Shown here: piece by piece, positions 30,252 to 39,242 of the stretch
Layout: each line of letters starts with the position of its first letter
How positions within the stretch are numbered: the stretch's first letter is position 1
From: Archangiaceae bacterium
GTDB taxonomy: Bacteria; Myxococcota; Myxococcia; Myxococcales; Myxococcaceae
Direction: 5' to 3'
DNA: 42,887 bases
Assembly (NCBI GenBank): GCA_016879935.1
Contig: JAACJQ010000237.1
Coordinates: 1-42,887, forward strand
Position numbers and translations under genes: made by a program
The notes under the pieces: generated by a model
The model's database searches: none
The model's input: the letters and a program-made list of their open reading frames with translations, nothing else
What the model was told of the DNA's origin: nothing

Positions 30252-31304
30252 TCACAGCATCTTCATCAGCTCGGCCTTCTTCGCCGCGAACTCCTCGTCC
30301 GTGAGCAGGCCGGCCGTCTTCAGCTCGTTGAGCTGCTTCAAGCGATCCATCACCGACGGACCGGCAGGAGCCGCCGCCTGCTGAGGCGCCTGCTGCGCGT
30401 GCTGCTGCTGCTGGCCCTGCTGGTTCATGAACATCTGGGCCATGCCGAAGCCCATGCCCATGCCCATGCCGCCGAGCGCGTTGCCCGAACCCGAACCTTC
30501 ACCGCCGCCCTTGGCCATGCCCTCGGCCGCGCCGAGCATCGCCTGGCCCTGCGCGTACTGCTGGAAGCCGCCGGCGAGGCGCGAGTACGCGACGTCTTTC
30601 GACAGCTTCTTCAGCGTCGCCTCGTCTTCGGGCTTGATGCTGATGGTGAAGTTGCCGAACGCGGTAATCTTCACACCGTAGTTGTTGGTGTGCTTGTCCA
30701 TGCCGCCGACGACTTCTTCTTCGATCTCTTCGGTGTACGCGCCCGACGTGACGTCGAGCAGCGGCCACTTCTTCTTCACGAGCAGCTCGGCGATGCGGTC
30801 CTTGATGACCTTCATCACCTGGCTCTTGAACCAGCCGACGAAGCTCTCGTTGTCGGTCTTCTGAAGGCCGACCATGCCGACGATGAGCTTCTCGGGGTCG
30901 ATCACGCGCAGCGCGAAGTCGCCGTACACCATGGTGCCGATGGCGAGGCCCGTCTCGGGGTCGCGCGCGTCGCCGATGGGGCCGCCGAACTTCACCTGCG
31001 TGATCTCACGCGTGCTGACGAAGTAGATCTCGGCGATGAACAGGTCGCCGCCGGTGACCTTCTCGAGCAGCTTCGAGAGGAACGGAATGTTGTTCGTCTC
31101 GAGGTTGTGACGGCCCGGCCCGAGCTTGCCGACCACCACGCCGTCCTTCACGAACATCGCCATCTCGTCGGCCTGGACCGTGAGCTGGGTGAAGGTGCGA
31201 ATGTTCCGCTCGGGGACCTTGTAGATGATCTGATCTTTGGCGTCGTCGGCGCGAGCGACGAAGTTGCGCTTCGCCTCGGTCTTCAAGCTATCGAGAAATC
31301 CCAT
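30252..31304 (-). CDS. SPFH/Band 7 domain protein with C-terminal SHOCT domain
   Basis: A 350-aa protein of the YdjI/virion-core-like SPFH group. The N-terminal part (IIYKVPERNIRTFTQLTVQA, VVVGKLGPGRHNLETNNIPF) and the long domain to about residue 245 match that family. It has no N-terminal membrane segment. A Gly/Met/Gln-rich linker (GGMGMGMGFGMAQMF, then Q runs) joins a C-terminal SHOCT motif, LKQLNELKTAGLLTDEEFAA. SPFH proteins form large membrane-associated oligomers; SHOCT is an oligomerisation helix pair. GGAGG lies just before the ATG at 31304. The zf-TFIIB protein follows on the same strand, a pairing that fits membrane-quality or stress functions, though this is inference. Confidence 0.87.
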   Translation of the reverse strand: MGFLDSLKTEAKRNFVARADDAKDQIIYKVPERNIRTFTQLTVQADEMAMFVKDGVVVGKLGPGRHNLETNNIPFLSKLLEKVTGGDLFIAEIYFVSTREITQVKFGGPIGDARDPETGLAIGTMVYGDFALRVIDPEKLIVGMVGLQKTDNESFVGWFKSQVMKVIKDRIAELLVKKKWPLLDVTSGAYTEEIEEEVVGGMDKHTNNYGVKITAFGNFTISIKPEDEATLKKLSKDVAYSRLAGGFQQYAQGQAMLGAAEGMAKGGGEGSGSGNALGGMGMGMGFGMAQMFMNQQGQQQQHAQQAPQQAAAPAGPSVMDRLKQLNELKTAGLLTDEEFAAKKAELMKML

Positions 31305-31454
31305 CCCATCCTCCAGCGTGGGCGCCCGGGGAAACCGTGGCACCGGAAGTGACACTGCAAGGCTCTTCAACGATCAAGCGCGCGAACCATTGCATGCGCC
31401 TGCCCACCCGGAAAGCACGGGAATCGAAGGGCTCCCCATGGTGGGATTGGTCGT

Positions 31455-32084
31455 ATGGACGAGCGGCTCCACAAGCACGGCCGGTTCTTCGACGTCTGGT
31501 CGAAGTTCTATCGGAACAACCTCTTCGGTCAGGCGTTGCGGCGGGTGCAGCGCATGGCCATCGAGAAGCTGCGCGTGGTGCCCGGGCAGGTGGTGCTCGA
31601 TCTCGGCTGCGGGCCCGGTGACGGCGCGGCCCAGCTCGCGGCCGCCGGAGCCATCGCCATCGGCCTCGACTACTCCGAGGGCATGCTGACGACCGCGAAG
31701 CGCGAAGAGCAGCTGGCGGGCCGGCTGCTGCGCGGTGACGCGGGTCGGCTGCCGTTTCGTGATGGCGCGTTCGACAAGCTCGTCTGCACGAACTCGTTTC
31801 ATCACTACCCCGATCACTTCAAGGCGCTGTGTGAGATGCGCCGGGTGCTGAAGCCGGGCGGGCTGATGGTGCTCGTCGACCCGCGCCGCGATCACCTCTT
31901 TGGCTGGGGTGCGATCGATCTCGTCGAGAACGCGGTCTTCGGCCTCGAAGAGGTGCGCATCTTCTCGGTGACGCAGTGGTGTCAGCTGCTCGGCGAAGCG
32001 GGCTTCTCTGACTTCCGCGTCGAGCCCGGGAAGGTGTGGAGCCCCGTCGAGTGGGCCGAGGTCTTCGTCGAAGCGCGCGCCTGA
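31455..32084 (+). CDS. Class I SAM-dependent methyltransferase (UbiE/MenG-like group)
   Basis: A 209-aa enzyme with motif I VVLDLGCGPGDGAAQL, acidic strand end GLDYSEGML, GDAGRLPFRDGAFDKLVC (motif II/III region of the UbiE-like group) and the MRRVLKPGGLMVLVDP segment. The target is probably a small molecule or lipid; it cannot be fixed. The ATG at 31455 has no clear Shine-Dalgarno. The DUF6683-like gene follows after 14 nt. The 150-bp gap upstream, divergent from the SPFH gene, shows no gene or strong repeat. Confidence 0.85.
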   Translation: MDERLHKHGRFFDVWSKFYRNNLFGQALRRVQRMAIEKLRVVPGQVVLDLGCGPGDGAAQLAAAGAIAIGLDYSEGMLTTAKREEQLAGRLLRGDAGRLPFRDGAFDKLVCTNSFHHYPDHFKALCEMRRVLKPGGLMVLVDPRRDHLFGWGAIDLVENAVFGLEEVRIFSVTQWCQLLGEAGFSDFRVEPGKVWSPVEWAEVFVEARA

Positions 32085-32098
32085 GGGAGACTCGAACC

Positions 32099-32893
32099 AT
32101 GAACCTGCTCCGAATCGTCGTCGTGTTGCTCGCTGCGCCTGCGTTTTCCCAGACGTGGAACTCGAACGCCGGCGGGTGGAACACGGGCTACGGCACCGTC
32201 TACGGCTCGTTCGGTTCGGCGATGGCGACGCAGAACATCTACAACTCGATGCAGCTGAACATGCAGCGCACGATGATGCGGCAGGCGATGATCAAGAAGT
32301 TCGGTCTCGCCGCCGTCGAGAAGGCCGAGCGCGAGGCGAAGAACGGGCAGCCGGCGAAGGCGCCCGAGGGGCTGACCGTCAACACGCCGCCGCCCGCGCC
32401 GAAGAACCTCGGCGCCTTCAAGCCCACGAAGGCGAACGGCGTCGCGAAGCAGCTGGGCGACTCGCTGGGCACCACCCCTGAAGAGAAGGCGGCCATCACC
32501 CTGCTCACCACCGCGACGAAGGAGGCGTTCGAAGCGCAGCCCGAGACGAAGCCGTGGCGCAACAACGTGGCCGGCGCGCTCGCGTTCTTCATCATTGGCA
32601 ACACCACCATCGCCACCGGCGCCGACGAGCCGAGCGACGAAGCCACCCAGGCGCTCTTCGTGGCCATCAACCAGACGCTCGACGAGTCGCCCGACTTCGC
32701 GAAGGCGACGGCGAAGGAGAAACAGCAGCTCTACGAGACGCTCATCGGCTTCACGGGCCTGCCGCTCGCCATCTTCACCGAGGGCAAGGACCGCAACGAC
32801 GAGGCCCAGATGAAGCAGGCGCAGGAGCTCTCGGCGAAGCTGCTCGAGCTCGTGCTCAAGGTCGACGCCTCGAAGGTGAAGCTCGCGCCTTAG
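32099..32893 (+). CDS. Exported protein, DUF6683-like
   Basis: A 264-aa secreted protein with signal MNLLRIVVVLLAAPAFSQTW. The mature N-terminus is Asn/Gly/Tyr-rich (SNAGGWNTGYGTVYGSFGSA), then a Met/Gln-rich helix and a Pro-rich linker. The C-terminal 150 residues, with NVAGALAFFIIGNTTIATGA and KQQLYETLIGFTGLPLAIF, resemble DUF6683, an all-helical family common in myxobacteria; I assign this from memory of the pattern. Function is unknown. GGGAGA lies 8 nt before the ATG. Its stop overlaps the convergent amine oxidase gene by 4 nt. Confidence 0.65.
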   Translation: MNLLRIVVVLLAAPAFSQTWNSNAGGWNTGYGTVYGSFGSAMATQNIYNSMQLNMQRTMMRQAMIKKFGLAAVEKAEREAKNGQPAKAPEGLTVNTPPPAPKNLGAFKPTKANGVAKQLGDSLGTTPEEKAAITLLTTATKEAFEAQPETKPWRNNVAGALAFFIIGNTTIATGADEPSDEATQALFVAINQTLDESPDFAKATAKEKQQLYETLIGFTGLPLAIFTEGKDRNDEAQMKQAQELSAKLLELVLKVDASKVKLAP

Positions 32894-34377
32894 TCGAGCA
32901 GCTCGCGAAGCTCTCTCGCGGCCCGAACGCCGCTGCGCACCGCGCCCTCCATGAAGCCCTGCGCCTCGAGGCTGGTGTGCTCGCCGGCGAAGAAGAGCTT
33001 CCCTTCGCGCTCGCCTTCGCAGCCACGCATCGTCGTCACCTGGCCGGGAGCGTAGAGGGCATAGCCGCCCTTCGCGAACGGCTCGTCGGCCCACGTCACC
33101 AGCACATTCTCGGCGCGCGCCGCGGAGCGAACGCCGGGGAACACGCGGTTGAGCACCTCGAGCAGGCCGGCACGCTGAACGTTGAGGTCGACCTGCGCGA
33201 GCACGCGGCCCTCGTAGCCACCGGTGAAGAACGTGATGACGCCGTTCTCGCTGTCCTGCATGCGCGTCTCGTCCCAGCAGTAGGGGAACGCGGAGTCGGA
33301 GAGCACGGTGCCCGACGAATCGAGCGCGCGCCACGGCTTGCCGGTGAAGCCGACACACAGCTTGCTGCCAGCGCCGTAGTGCAGCTTCGCGATGGCGTTC
33401 TTCTTCGCGGCCGACAACGGCGCGTCGATCTCGACGTCACGGAGCGTGCTGAAGGGCAACGCGAGCACCACCGCTTCGGCCGTCTCGACCTTCTGCGTGC
33501 CCGCGACGTCGAAGGTGAGCTGCACCTTGCCATCGGCGAGCTGCTTCAACTTCGTGAGCTTGTGCTCGAGCTTGAGCACCTCGGCGGGGAACCGCTGGGC
33601 GAGCAGCTCGGCCACCTGCCCTGCTCCACCGCGCACGAGGAACCGTTCGTCGCTGTCGGCGCCCGAGCCGATGATCTCCTGCAGCATCACGAGCGCGCTC
33701 GCCTCTTCGAGGCCGCCGCCGTACAGCGAGAGGAAGCCCGCTTCGAAGATGCTGCGAACCTTGTCTCGCTCGATGCCGGCGCGATCGAGCCACTCGGCAG
33801 CCGACATCGCGTCGAGCGCGCGATCGAACGCGTCTGACTTCTTGTAGGTGACGTCTGCGGGATCGAACGGGTGTGAGGCGAGGGCCAGCGAGACCTGCTG
33901 CTTCATGCGCTGCTCGAACAGCTCGAGTTCGTCTTCGGTGAGAATGTCGCCGTGCACGTAGGCGAGCGTCTCGCTCACCGCGTCGTCTTCCCACGTGTCT
34001 TCGAGCTCGAGCCCGAGCGCCGTGACGAGGCCGCGCAGCTGGTCGTGCCAGGAGTCGATGAACTCTCCGCCGAGATCGACCGTGCGACCGGGGAAGCTGG
34101 TGCGATCGGTGAACGTGCGGCCACCGACGCGCTTGTTCGCTTCGTAGACGGTGACGCCGATGTCCTTCGTGAGCAGGCGCGTGGCGCACGAGAGGCCCGC
34201 GAGCCCGGCGCCGACGATGGCGACGCGAGAGGGCGCATCGGTACGAATGAGGCCGTCACGCTTCACGCAGGCGAACAGCGACGAGGCGCCGAGACCGGCC
34301 AGCACCGTGCGGCGATCGAGCGTGGTGGGACGAACACCAGCGAGTCGCTTCAGACGAGGGAACAGTCGACGAGTCAT
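32890..34377 (-). CDS. Flavin monoamine oxidase family protein, Tat lipoprotein-type
   Basis: A 495-aa FAD amine oxidase. The N-terminus has a twin-Arg plus lipobox-like signal, DRRTVLAGLGASSLFAC (Cys37), so it is probably exported folded by Tat and lipid-anchored. The FAD-binding motif is VAIVGAGLAGLSCATRLL, then NKRVGGRTFTDR, DLGGEFIDSWH, and the C-terminal FAD block GKLFFAGEHTSLEAQGFMEG followed by AVRSGVRAA. It would oxidise an amine or amino acid to imine with H2O2 release; the substrate is unknown. A Shine-Dalgarno GGGAGG precedes the ATG at 34377 and lies in an inverted repeat (34379-34419). tatC lies at the end of this window, but any functional link is only general. Confidence 0.9.
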   Translation of the reverse strand: MTRRLFPRLKRLAGVRPTTLDRRTVLAGLGASSLFACVKRDGLIRTDAPSRVAIVGAGLAGLSCATRLLTKDIGVTVYEANKRVGGRTFTDRTSFPGRTVDLGGEFIDSWHDQLRGLVTALGLELEDTWEDDAVSETLAYVHGDILTEDELELFEQRMKQQVSLALASHPFDPADVTYKKSDAFDRALDAMSAAEWLDRAGIERDKVRSIFEAGFLSLYGGGLEEASALVMLQEIIGSGADSDERFLVRGGAGQVAELLAQRFPAEVLKLEHKLTKLKQLADGKVQLTFDVAGTQKVETAEAVVLALPFSTLRDVEIDAPLSAAKKNAIAKLHYGAGSKLCVGFTGKPWRALDSSGTVLSDSAFPYCWDETRMQDSENGVITFFTGGYEGRVLAQVDLNVQRAGLLEVLNRVFPGVRSAARAENVLVTWADEPFAKGGYALYAPGQVTTMRGCEGEREGKLFFAGEHTSLEAQGFMEGAVRSGVRAARELRELLD

Positions 34378-34378
34378 G

Positions 34379-34419
34379 AGGCCTCCCGGGTGAAGACATC
34401 GCGCCACCGACGGAGGCCT
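34379..34419 (-). promoter_or_regulatory. Leader inverted repeat covering the amine oxidase Shine-Dalgarno
   Basis: AGGCCTCC (34379-34386) and GGAGGCCT (34412-34419) are exact reverse complements separated by 25 nt. In the minus-strand transcript the arm next to the ATG contains the GGAGG ribosome-binding sequence, so pairing would hide it. This could give temperature- or factor-dependent translation control, or be coincidence favoured by the palindromic AGGCCT core. Confidence 0.4.
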
Positions 34420-34441
34420 GCAAGGTTTCTTCAGGGCGCCG

Positions 34442-34447
34442 TACGCT
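34442..34447 (+). promoter_or_regulatory. TACGCT -10-like hexamer before the Uma2 gene
   Basis: TACGCT lies 7 nt before the ATG at 34455 and there is no Shine-Dalgarno. The same hexamer and spacing precede the HEAT-like gene at 27895. It is consistent with a leaderless transcript. Confidence 0.35.
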
Positions 34448-34454
34448 CGCCACG

Positions 34455-35033
34455 ATGCACGTTCCCGATGAACTGCCAGTCCGCTTCCCCGTCGAGCTGC
34501 GCATGCCCCGCGGCTTTCGGGCGAAACAACTCTCGACCTGGCCGCGAGTCGAAGGCCAGATGGAATTCGTCGATGGGAAGCTTCTCTACACGCCGCCGTG
34601 TGCTGATGAGCAGGCCGAAGTGGTCTCGGGCGTCGTCTTCGAGCTCGTGTCGTGGTCGCGCAACCACCCTGACTTCGTCGTAGGCACCAACGAGGCGGGC
34701 ATGCTGCTCGGCAAGTCCGTACGCGGAGCCGATGCTGCCGTATGGCGACGCGACGAGCACCACGTCGCCGGAACACTTCGTCGGACGCCACCCGTGCTGG
34801 CCGTCGAAGTCGCCGGCGAAGAAGACGAAGTCGAGAGCCTCAAGGCCAAGGCTCGCTGGTACCTGAAGCACGGCGTCGAGATGGTGTGGCTCGTCTTCCC
34901 GAAGACCAGAAACGTCTCGGTGGTGACCGGTTCGCGCACGCGCTCGTTCCGCAACGGAGATCGGCTGCCCGCGCCGAAGGCACTCAAAGGTCTCGAGCCA
35001 CGCGTTCGCGACCTGCTCTTCCAACTGCGGTGA
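34455..35033 (+). CDS. Uma2 family (DUF820) restriction-endonuclease-fold protein
   Basis: A 192-aa PD-(D/E)XK-fold protein. The family landmarks are MEFVDGKLLYTPP at the N-terminal strand, VRGADAAVWRRDE with the catalytic Asp, PPVLAVEVAGEEDEVESLKA with the E-x-Glu of the nuclease core, and the GVEMVWLVFPKTRNV strand. Uma2 proteins are abundant in cyanobacteria and myxobacteria; a nuclease activity is predicted, but the cellular role is not established. It stands alone between the divergent amine oxidase and the convergent ABC permease gene (3 bp). Confidence 0.85.
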   Translation: MHVPDELPVRFPVELRMPRGFRAKQLSTWPRVEGQMEFVDGKLLYTPPCADEQAEVVSGVVFELVSWSRNHPDFVVGTNEAGMLLGKSVRGADAAVWRRDEHHVAGTLRRTPPVLAVEVAGEEDEVESLKAKARWYLKHGVEMVWLVFPKTRNVSVVTGSRTRSFRNGDRLPAPKALKGLEPRVRDLLFQLR

Positions 35034-35036
35034 GCG

Positions 35037-35834
35037 TCAGCCCCAGCGACTCATCAGCCGCTCGCGATCGAACAACCTGCGCGCGACGACCACGATGACG
35101 AGATCGAGCAGCAACACCAGGCCGCCGATGAGCGCGTAGTAGGTGGTGCCCGCCTTGAGCCAGCCGGCGAACTGCCCCGCCGCGAGCCCGATGAGTGGCA
35201 ACACCATCAACCCTGCGAGTTGCTGCGCGAGCCGTGAGTCTCCGACGCGGGCGCTCAGCAGCACCGCCACCCCGTTCCCGAAGAACGCGAACAGCGGCGC
35301 GATGACGAACACGCCGAACAGCCACATGCCGTTGGGCAGCACGAGCTCTTTCGCGAGCGGCCACGCCACGATGTCGACGCCCGCACACAACAGGAAGAAC
35401 GCCAGCGTGCAGAGAATGACGCTCGGCACCAACGACGCGAGCGACTTGCCGATGACGAGCTCGAGCGGCGTGACTGGAGACGCCAGCAACGGCTCCAGCG
35501 TGCGCTTCTCCTTCTCTCCGGCCACCGCGTGCGACGAGATGAGAATGGGCACGAACACCGGCATCACCAGGTAGATGACGAACCAGTCGGCCAGCACCTT
35601 CTCGACCAGAAAGCGCGCCGTGTTCGCGAGATCGACCGTGAGGTCGTAATAGAGCGCGATGGCCTTCAGGCTCGGGTCGTTCGGGTTGCGCACGTAGGCG
35701 AACACGACACCGAGCGGCGTCACCACGATCACCAGCGGCAGCGCGAGCATCGACCACAACAGCCCGCGGTTCTTCCGCAGGTCGAGCAGATCTTTCCGGT
35801 ACACGGCGAGCGCTCGCGAGAGGCGAAAGCTCAT
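35037..35834 (-). CDS. ABC-2 type transporter permease (NatB-like)
   Basis: A 265-aa integral membrane protein with about six transmembrane segments. An N-terminal amphipathic segment (AVYRKDLLDLRKNRGLLWSM) leads into TM1, and the conserved GEKEKRTLEPLLASPVTPLE coupling region precedes the LVIGKSLASL segment, as in NatB and other ABC-2 exporters. It pairs with the ATPase gene, whose stop overlaps this start by 4 nt (ATGA at 35831-35834). The substrate is unknown; NatAB-type exporters move sodium, antibiotics or polymers. With the GT39 gene upstream on the same strand, an envelope substrate is possible. Confidence 0.88.
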   Translation of the reverse strand: MSFRLSRALAVYRKDLLDLRKNRGLLWSMLALPLVIVVTPLGVVFAYVRNPNDPSLKAIALYYDLTVDLANTARFLVEKVLADWFVIYLVMPVFVPILISSHAVAGEKEKRTLEPLLASPVTPLELVIGKSLASLVPSVILCTLAFFLLCAGVDIVAWPLAKELVLPNGMWLFGVFVIAPLFAFFGNGVAVLLSARVGDSRLAQQLAGLMVLPLIGLAAGQFAGWLKAGTTYYALIGGLVLLLDLVIVVVARRLFDRERLMSRWG

Positions 35835-36766
35835 GGAGCCTCCTGCTCTTCGCGCACGAGCTCGAGGTACGCCTCTTCGAGCGGCCGGGCGGCGCGCTGA
35901 GCGGAGTGAATGCGCGCTCCGGCCTGAACGAGACACGTGATGACGTCGGGCGACTGCTCTTCGCGATCGAGCATCACGCGCAGCCGGCTCCCTTCGGCCT
36001 GATGGCCGACCTGGAACGACAATTTCGCGAGCGCGCTGCCAAACGCCGAGGCGTCACCGTCGACCTGCACGTCGAGCGCGAGCCCTTCCCTGCGCAGCTC
36101 GGTCAAGCTCGCCACCGTTCTCAGCCGGTTCTTGATGACGGCCACGCGAGAACACAGCCGCTCCACCTCGGGCAGGTTGTGACTGCACAGCACCATCGTG
36201 CGGCCTTCCTTCGCGAGCTCGGCGATGGCGTCACGCACCACGCGCCCCGATTGGGGATCGAGCCCCGACGTGGGCTCGTCGAGGAACACCACCTCAGGCG
36301 AGTGCACCAGCGCGCGCACGATGGCGAGCTTCTGCCGCATGCCCTTCGAGAACCCGCCCACCGGCTCGTCTTCGCGCCCTTTGAGCCCGAACCGCTCGAG
36401 CAGCGCGTTCGCCAGCTTCCACGCAGCGACTTCGTCGACCTCGTTGAGCCGCATGAAGAACTCGAGGTTCTCGCGGGCGCTCAGGCGGTCGTAGAGCCCG
36501 GGCTGCTCCGTCAGCAGACCCACCTTCTTGCGGAGCGCCACGCCGTCGTCGTCGGACTTCAGCGGCAGCTCGACGCCGCACACCGACGCGTGGCCCTTCG
36601 AGGGCGTGAGCAGCCCCGTGAGCATGCGCACCGTCGTCGTCTTGCCTGCGCCGTTGGGCCCGAGCAGACCGAACACCTCGCCCGGGCGAACCTCGAACGT
36701 CAGGCCTTCCACGGCCGTGCGCGCGCCGAAGCGCTTCTCGAGTCCCTCGACGCGAATGCCTGACAT
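35831..36766 (-). CDS. ABC transporter ATP-binding protein
   Basis: A 311-aa ATPase. Walker A is LLGPNGAGKTTTVRML, the Q-loop is GLLTEQPGLYDRL, the signature is GGFSKGMRQKLAIVRAL (the variant usual in ABC-2/DrrA-type exporters), Walker B is VVFLDEPTSGLDP, and the switch His is in LCSHNLPEVE. A C-terminal regulatory region of about 90 residues follows. It energises the adjacent permease, with which it overlaps by 4 nt. The ATG at 36766 lies 45 bp downstream of the GT39 gene's stop on the same strand. Confidence 0.93.
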   Translation of the reverse strand: MSGIRVEGLEKRFGARTAVEGLTFEVRPGEVFGLLGPNGAGKTTTVRMLTGLLTPSKGHASVCGVELPLKSDDDGVALRKKVGLLTEQPGLYDRLSARENLEFFMRLNEVDEVAAWKLANALLERFGLKGREDEPVGGFSKGMRQKLAIVRALVHSPEVVFLDEPTSGLDPQSGRVVRDAIAELAKEGRTMVLCSHNLPEVERLCSRVAVIKNRLRTVASLTELRREGLALDVQVDGDASAFGSALAKLSFQVGHQAEGSRLRVMLDREEQSPDVITCLVQAGARIHSAQRAARPLEEAYLELVREEQEAP

Positions 36767-36811
36767 GGACCCTTCGAACTGCTCCGGGCGCCGCGCGATT
36801 CCCGCTCGCGG

Positions 36812-39118
36812 CTACTCGATGGTGACGAGCACGAACTTGTTGTTCAGGTCTTTGTCGATGAGCGTGACGTTCTTGTCGGGCCCGACCGCGCCCTTGAGAA
36901 TGCCGAGGCGCGCGTGTTCGACGAGCGCCCACTCACGGCCGGGCTGCGCCGCGTAGTTGCACATGCCGACGTTCGCGTTGTCCTTGATCTGCTTGACCTG
37001 GTTACGCGAGTAGAAGGTCTCTCCGCGCCAGTTCATGAGGAAGGCGGCGATGGGCTCTCCGGGGCGGCGGTTCGTGTAGTAGCGCCAGAACTGATCTCGC
37101 TGCGTCCAGTGGTGCGAGAGATCGACCCAGTGGCCCCAGTTGAACCACAGGGCGAAGACCAACGCGGTCGCCAGGCCTGTGGTGAACATCGACACCTTCG
37201 AGCGCCAGTAGGCGAAGAGGCCGGCGATGAGCCCCGCGAACGCGAACGCGTAGCCCATGGTCGTCTTGAGCGGCGTCGACCCGAAGGCCGGAGCATCCAT
37301 GATCATCTGCGGGTACGGACGGTCGTAGTTGTAGACGAAGAGATCGGTGAAGTTCTTGGGCGTCGTCGCGAGGTCCTTGCCGACGAGAATGGCGAACGGC
37401 ACGCCGAGCAGAATCACCATGGCGTGCTGCTCGATGCCCTCTTCCCACACGCGGTCGATGAACATGCCGATGAGGATCGCGATCGGCGGGAGCATCGGAA
37501 TCACGTAGTGGTGGAACTTGGTGGCCGAGGCGCCGATGAGGCCCCACGCGACCGCGAACCAGAGCACGCCGACGAGGCCCGTGAGATCGGCAGCCGTCGC
37601 GTAGCGCAGCTTGAGGCGACCGACGGTGGCGAAGGCTCCGGGAATGAGCAGCACCCAGGGGAACGACGCGTAGCCACCCTGGAGGATGAAGTACGTGAAG
37701 TCACCGCCCGGCGTGGTCGTGTGCACGCCCGAGCCCAGACGCGCGAAGTGGTCGTGAATGATGAAGCGGAACCAGAAGAGCTTCCCTTCGTCGTCAACCG
37801 AGCCGAAGGTGAACATGCGGTAGTACCAGGGCAGCGCGATGGCCAGGAACAGCAAGAGGCCCGTGCCCAGGCGCATCTCCCACATGAGCGCGAACAGCGC
37901 GGGCGGGCGCTCGGTGATCTTCTTGAGCTCGAGGCCCAGCAGCACCGTGGCCGCCGCCCAGAACGCCAGCGAGCCCCACATGATGCCGAGCCACTGCGGC
38001 GCCGAGAGCATCGCGGTGTTGTTCTCGCGAATGGGCACCGCCATGAACACCGTGCGCTGCGAGTCGCCGATGCTCATCGCGATGAAGCCGACGACGAGGC
38101 CCACGCCCGCAGCCATGCCGACCGGCCTGGCCGCGTACTTCACGGCCCAGTCGACGTGCGCCTTGAGGCTGAAGTGCTCCGGCGTGTCAGACGGCGCCCA
38201 GCCCAGCCAGATGGCCGCGAGCAGGCCCATCGTCACCATCGGCAGGCCGAAGCCGAGCAGGCCCTTGGCGAGCGTCGCGATGGCGAAGAAGGCGTAGGCG
38301 GCGTACCAGAACTCGGAGCGGTACTTCGACTCGCGGTCGAGCAGCCCCACCATCGTGCAGGCCATGCCGGCGATGAGCGCGCTGACGAAGGGCGTGTCGG
38401 TGACGGCCTGACGCGAGATCAGGAAGTAGAGCGGCATGGTGACGAGCACCACGGCGGTCGCGAGCGCGGCGCGGGCGCTCACGGTGCGCGTCATCGCGTA
38501 CGTCAGCAGCGAGACCGCGACGATGGAGAAGCCCGCGAACGGCAGGCGAAAGCCCCACTCGGTGAACAGCGGCATCGCGCCGTCACCACCGGCGACGCCG
38601 GCGAACTTCCACGGGCTGGTCGCCACGAGGCCCCACACGCCGAGCAGGAGCACGAACGAGCCTGGCAGTGCGAACACCGAGCCCCAGAACTCCTTGAGCT
38701 GCGACTTGCCGTTCACCTTGCCGAGGAAGAGCGCGAGGCCGAGCGCCAGCAACGCGCCACCGACGAGCACGCCGACGATGGGGCCGCCGTTCGCCGCCTG
38801 CAGCCCGAGCGCCATCATCCACATGGTGAAGGCGGGCTTCGAGAAGAACCACGCGTTTTCCCAGTACGGGTGCACGTAGTCGTTGCGCTGCACCATCTCG
38901 CGCGCGACCTCGCCGTAGTGCGTCTCCCATGGGTCCCAGAGGCCGACGGCGCCGAGGTACGGGAGCAGCACCAGCGACGCCATCAACGCCGCCACGAGCG
39001 TGGTGCGGTACTCGACCGGCCACGCCTTGAACTTCGCGAGCAACGGCAGGTTGAGCAGCTCCTTGCCGAGCAGCGCTTCGGTCAGGGTGTCGGGTTCCTT
39101 CACGGCGTCGGTAGACAC
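36812..39118 (-). CDS. Glycosyltransferase family 39 (ArnT/PMT-like) membrane protein
   Basis: A 768-aa polytopic protein with about 12 membrane segments and a soluble C-terminal domain. The first extracytoplasmic loop, LWDPWETHYGEVAREMVQ then HPYWENAWFFSKPAFTMWMM, matches the ArnT/PMT catalytic loop, in which a DE pair is usual. Here the Glu is kept but the preceding residue is Trp. These enzymes transfer sugars from polyprenyl-phosphate to lipid A, proteins or other acceptors in the periplasm. The start is GTG 39118 with GGAG 6 nt upstream; codons further 5' overlap kdsD. It is divergent from kdsD and followed by an ABC exporter, which suggests a lipopolysaccharide or surface-glycan role. 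Confidence 0.87.
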   Translation of the reverse strand: MSTDAVKEPDTLTEALLGKELLNLPLLAKFKAWPVEYRTTLVAALMASLVLLPYLGAVGLWDPWETHYGEVAREMVQRNDYVHPYWENAWFFSKPAFTMWMMALGLQAANGGPIVGVLVGGALLALGLALFLGKVNGKSQLKEFWGSVFALPGSFVLLLGVWGLVATSPWKFAGVAGGDGAMPLFTEWGFRLPFAGFSIVAVSLLTYAMTRTVSARAALATAVVLVTMPLYFLISRQAVTDTPFVSALIAGMACTMVGLLDRESKYRSEFWYAAYAFFAIATLAKGLLGFGLPMVTMGLLAAIWLGWAPSDTPEHFSLKAHVDWAVKYAARPVGMAAGVGLVVGFIAMSIGDSQRTVFMAVPIRENNTAMLSAPQWLGIMWGSLAFWAAATVLLGLELKKITERPPALFALMWEMRLGTGLLLFLAIALPWYYRMFTFGSVDDEGKLFWFRFIIHDHFARLGSGVHTTTPGGDFTYFILQGGYASFPWVLLIPGAFATVGRLKLRYATAADLTGLVGVLWFAVAWGLIGASATKFHHYVIPMLPPIAILIGMFIDRVWEEGIEQHAMVILLGVPFAILVGKDLATTPKNFTDLFVYNYDRPYPQMIMDAPAFGSTPLKTTMGYAFAFAGLIAGLFAYWRSKVSMFTTGLATALVFALWFNWGHWVDLSHHWTQRDQFWRYYTNRRPGEPIAAFLMNWRGETFYSRNQVKQIKDNANVGMCNYAAQPGREWALVEHARLGILKGAVGPDKNVTLIDKDLNNKFVLVTIE

Positions 39119-39242
39119 GTTCGGCTCCGAGGAAAAAGGCCGGGCGGGTCCTACACTGGAGGCTCCACGGACGCACGCGGGCAGATGGGGAATTCGGAGC
39201 GTTGTGGAAACCCGCGCGCAGGAGTCGTACAGGCCCCTCAAG

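Noticed and set aside
31305-31454. Possible regulatory RNA in the 150-bp gap between SPFH and methyltransferase genes
   Set aside because: Only short GC palindromes such as GGGCGCCC, expected by chance at this base composition.
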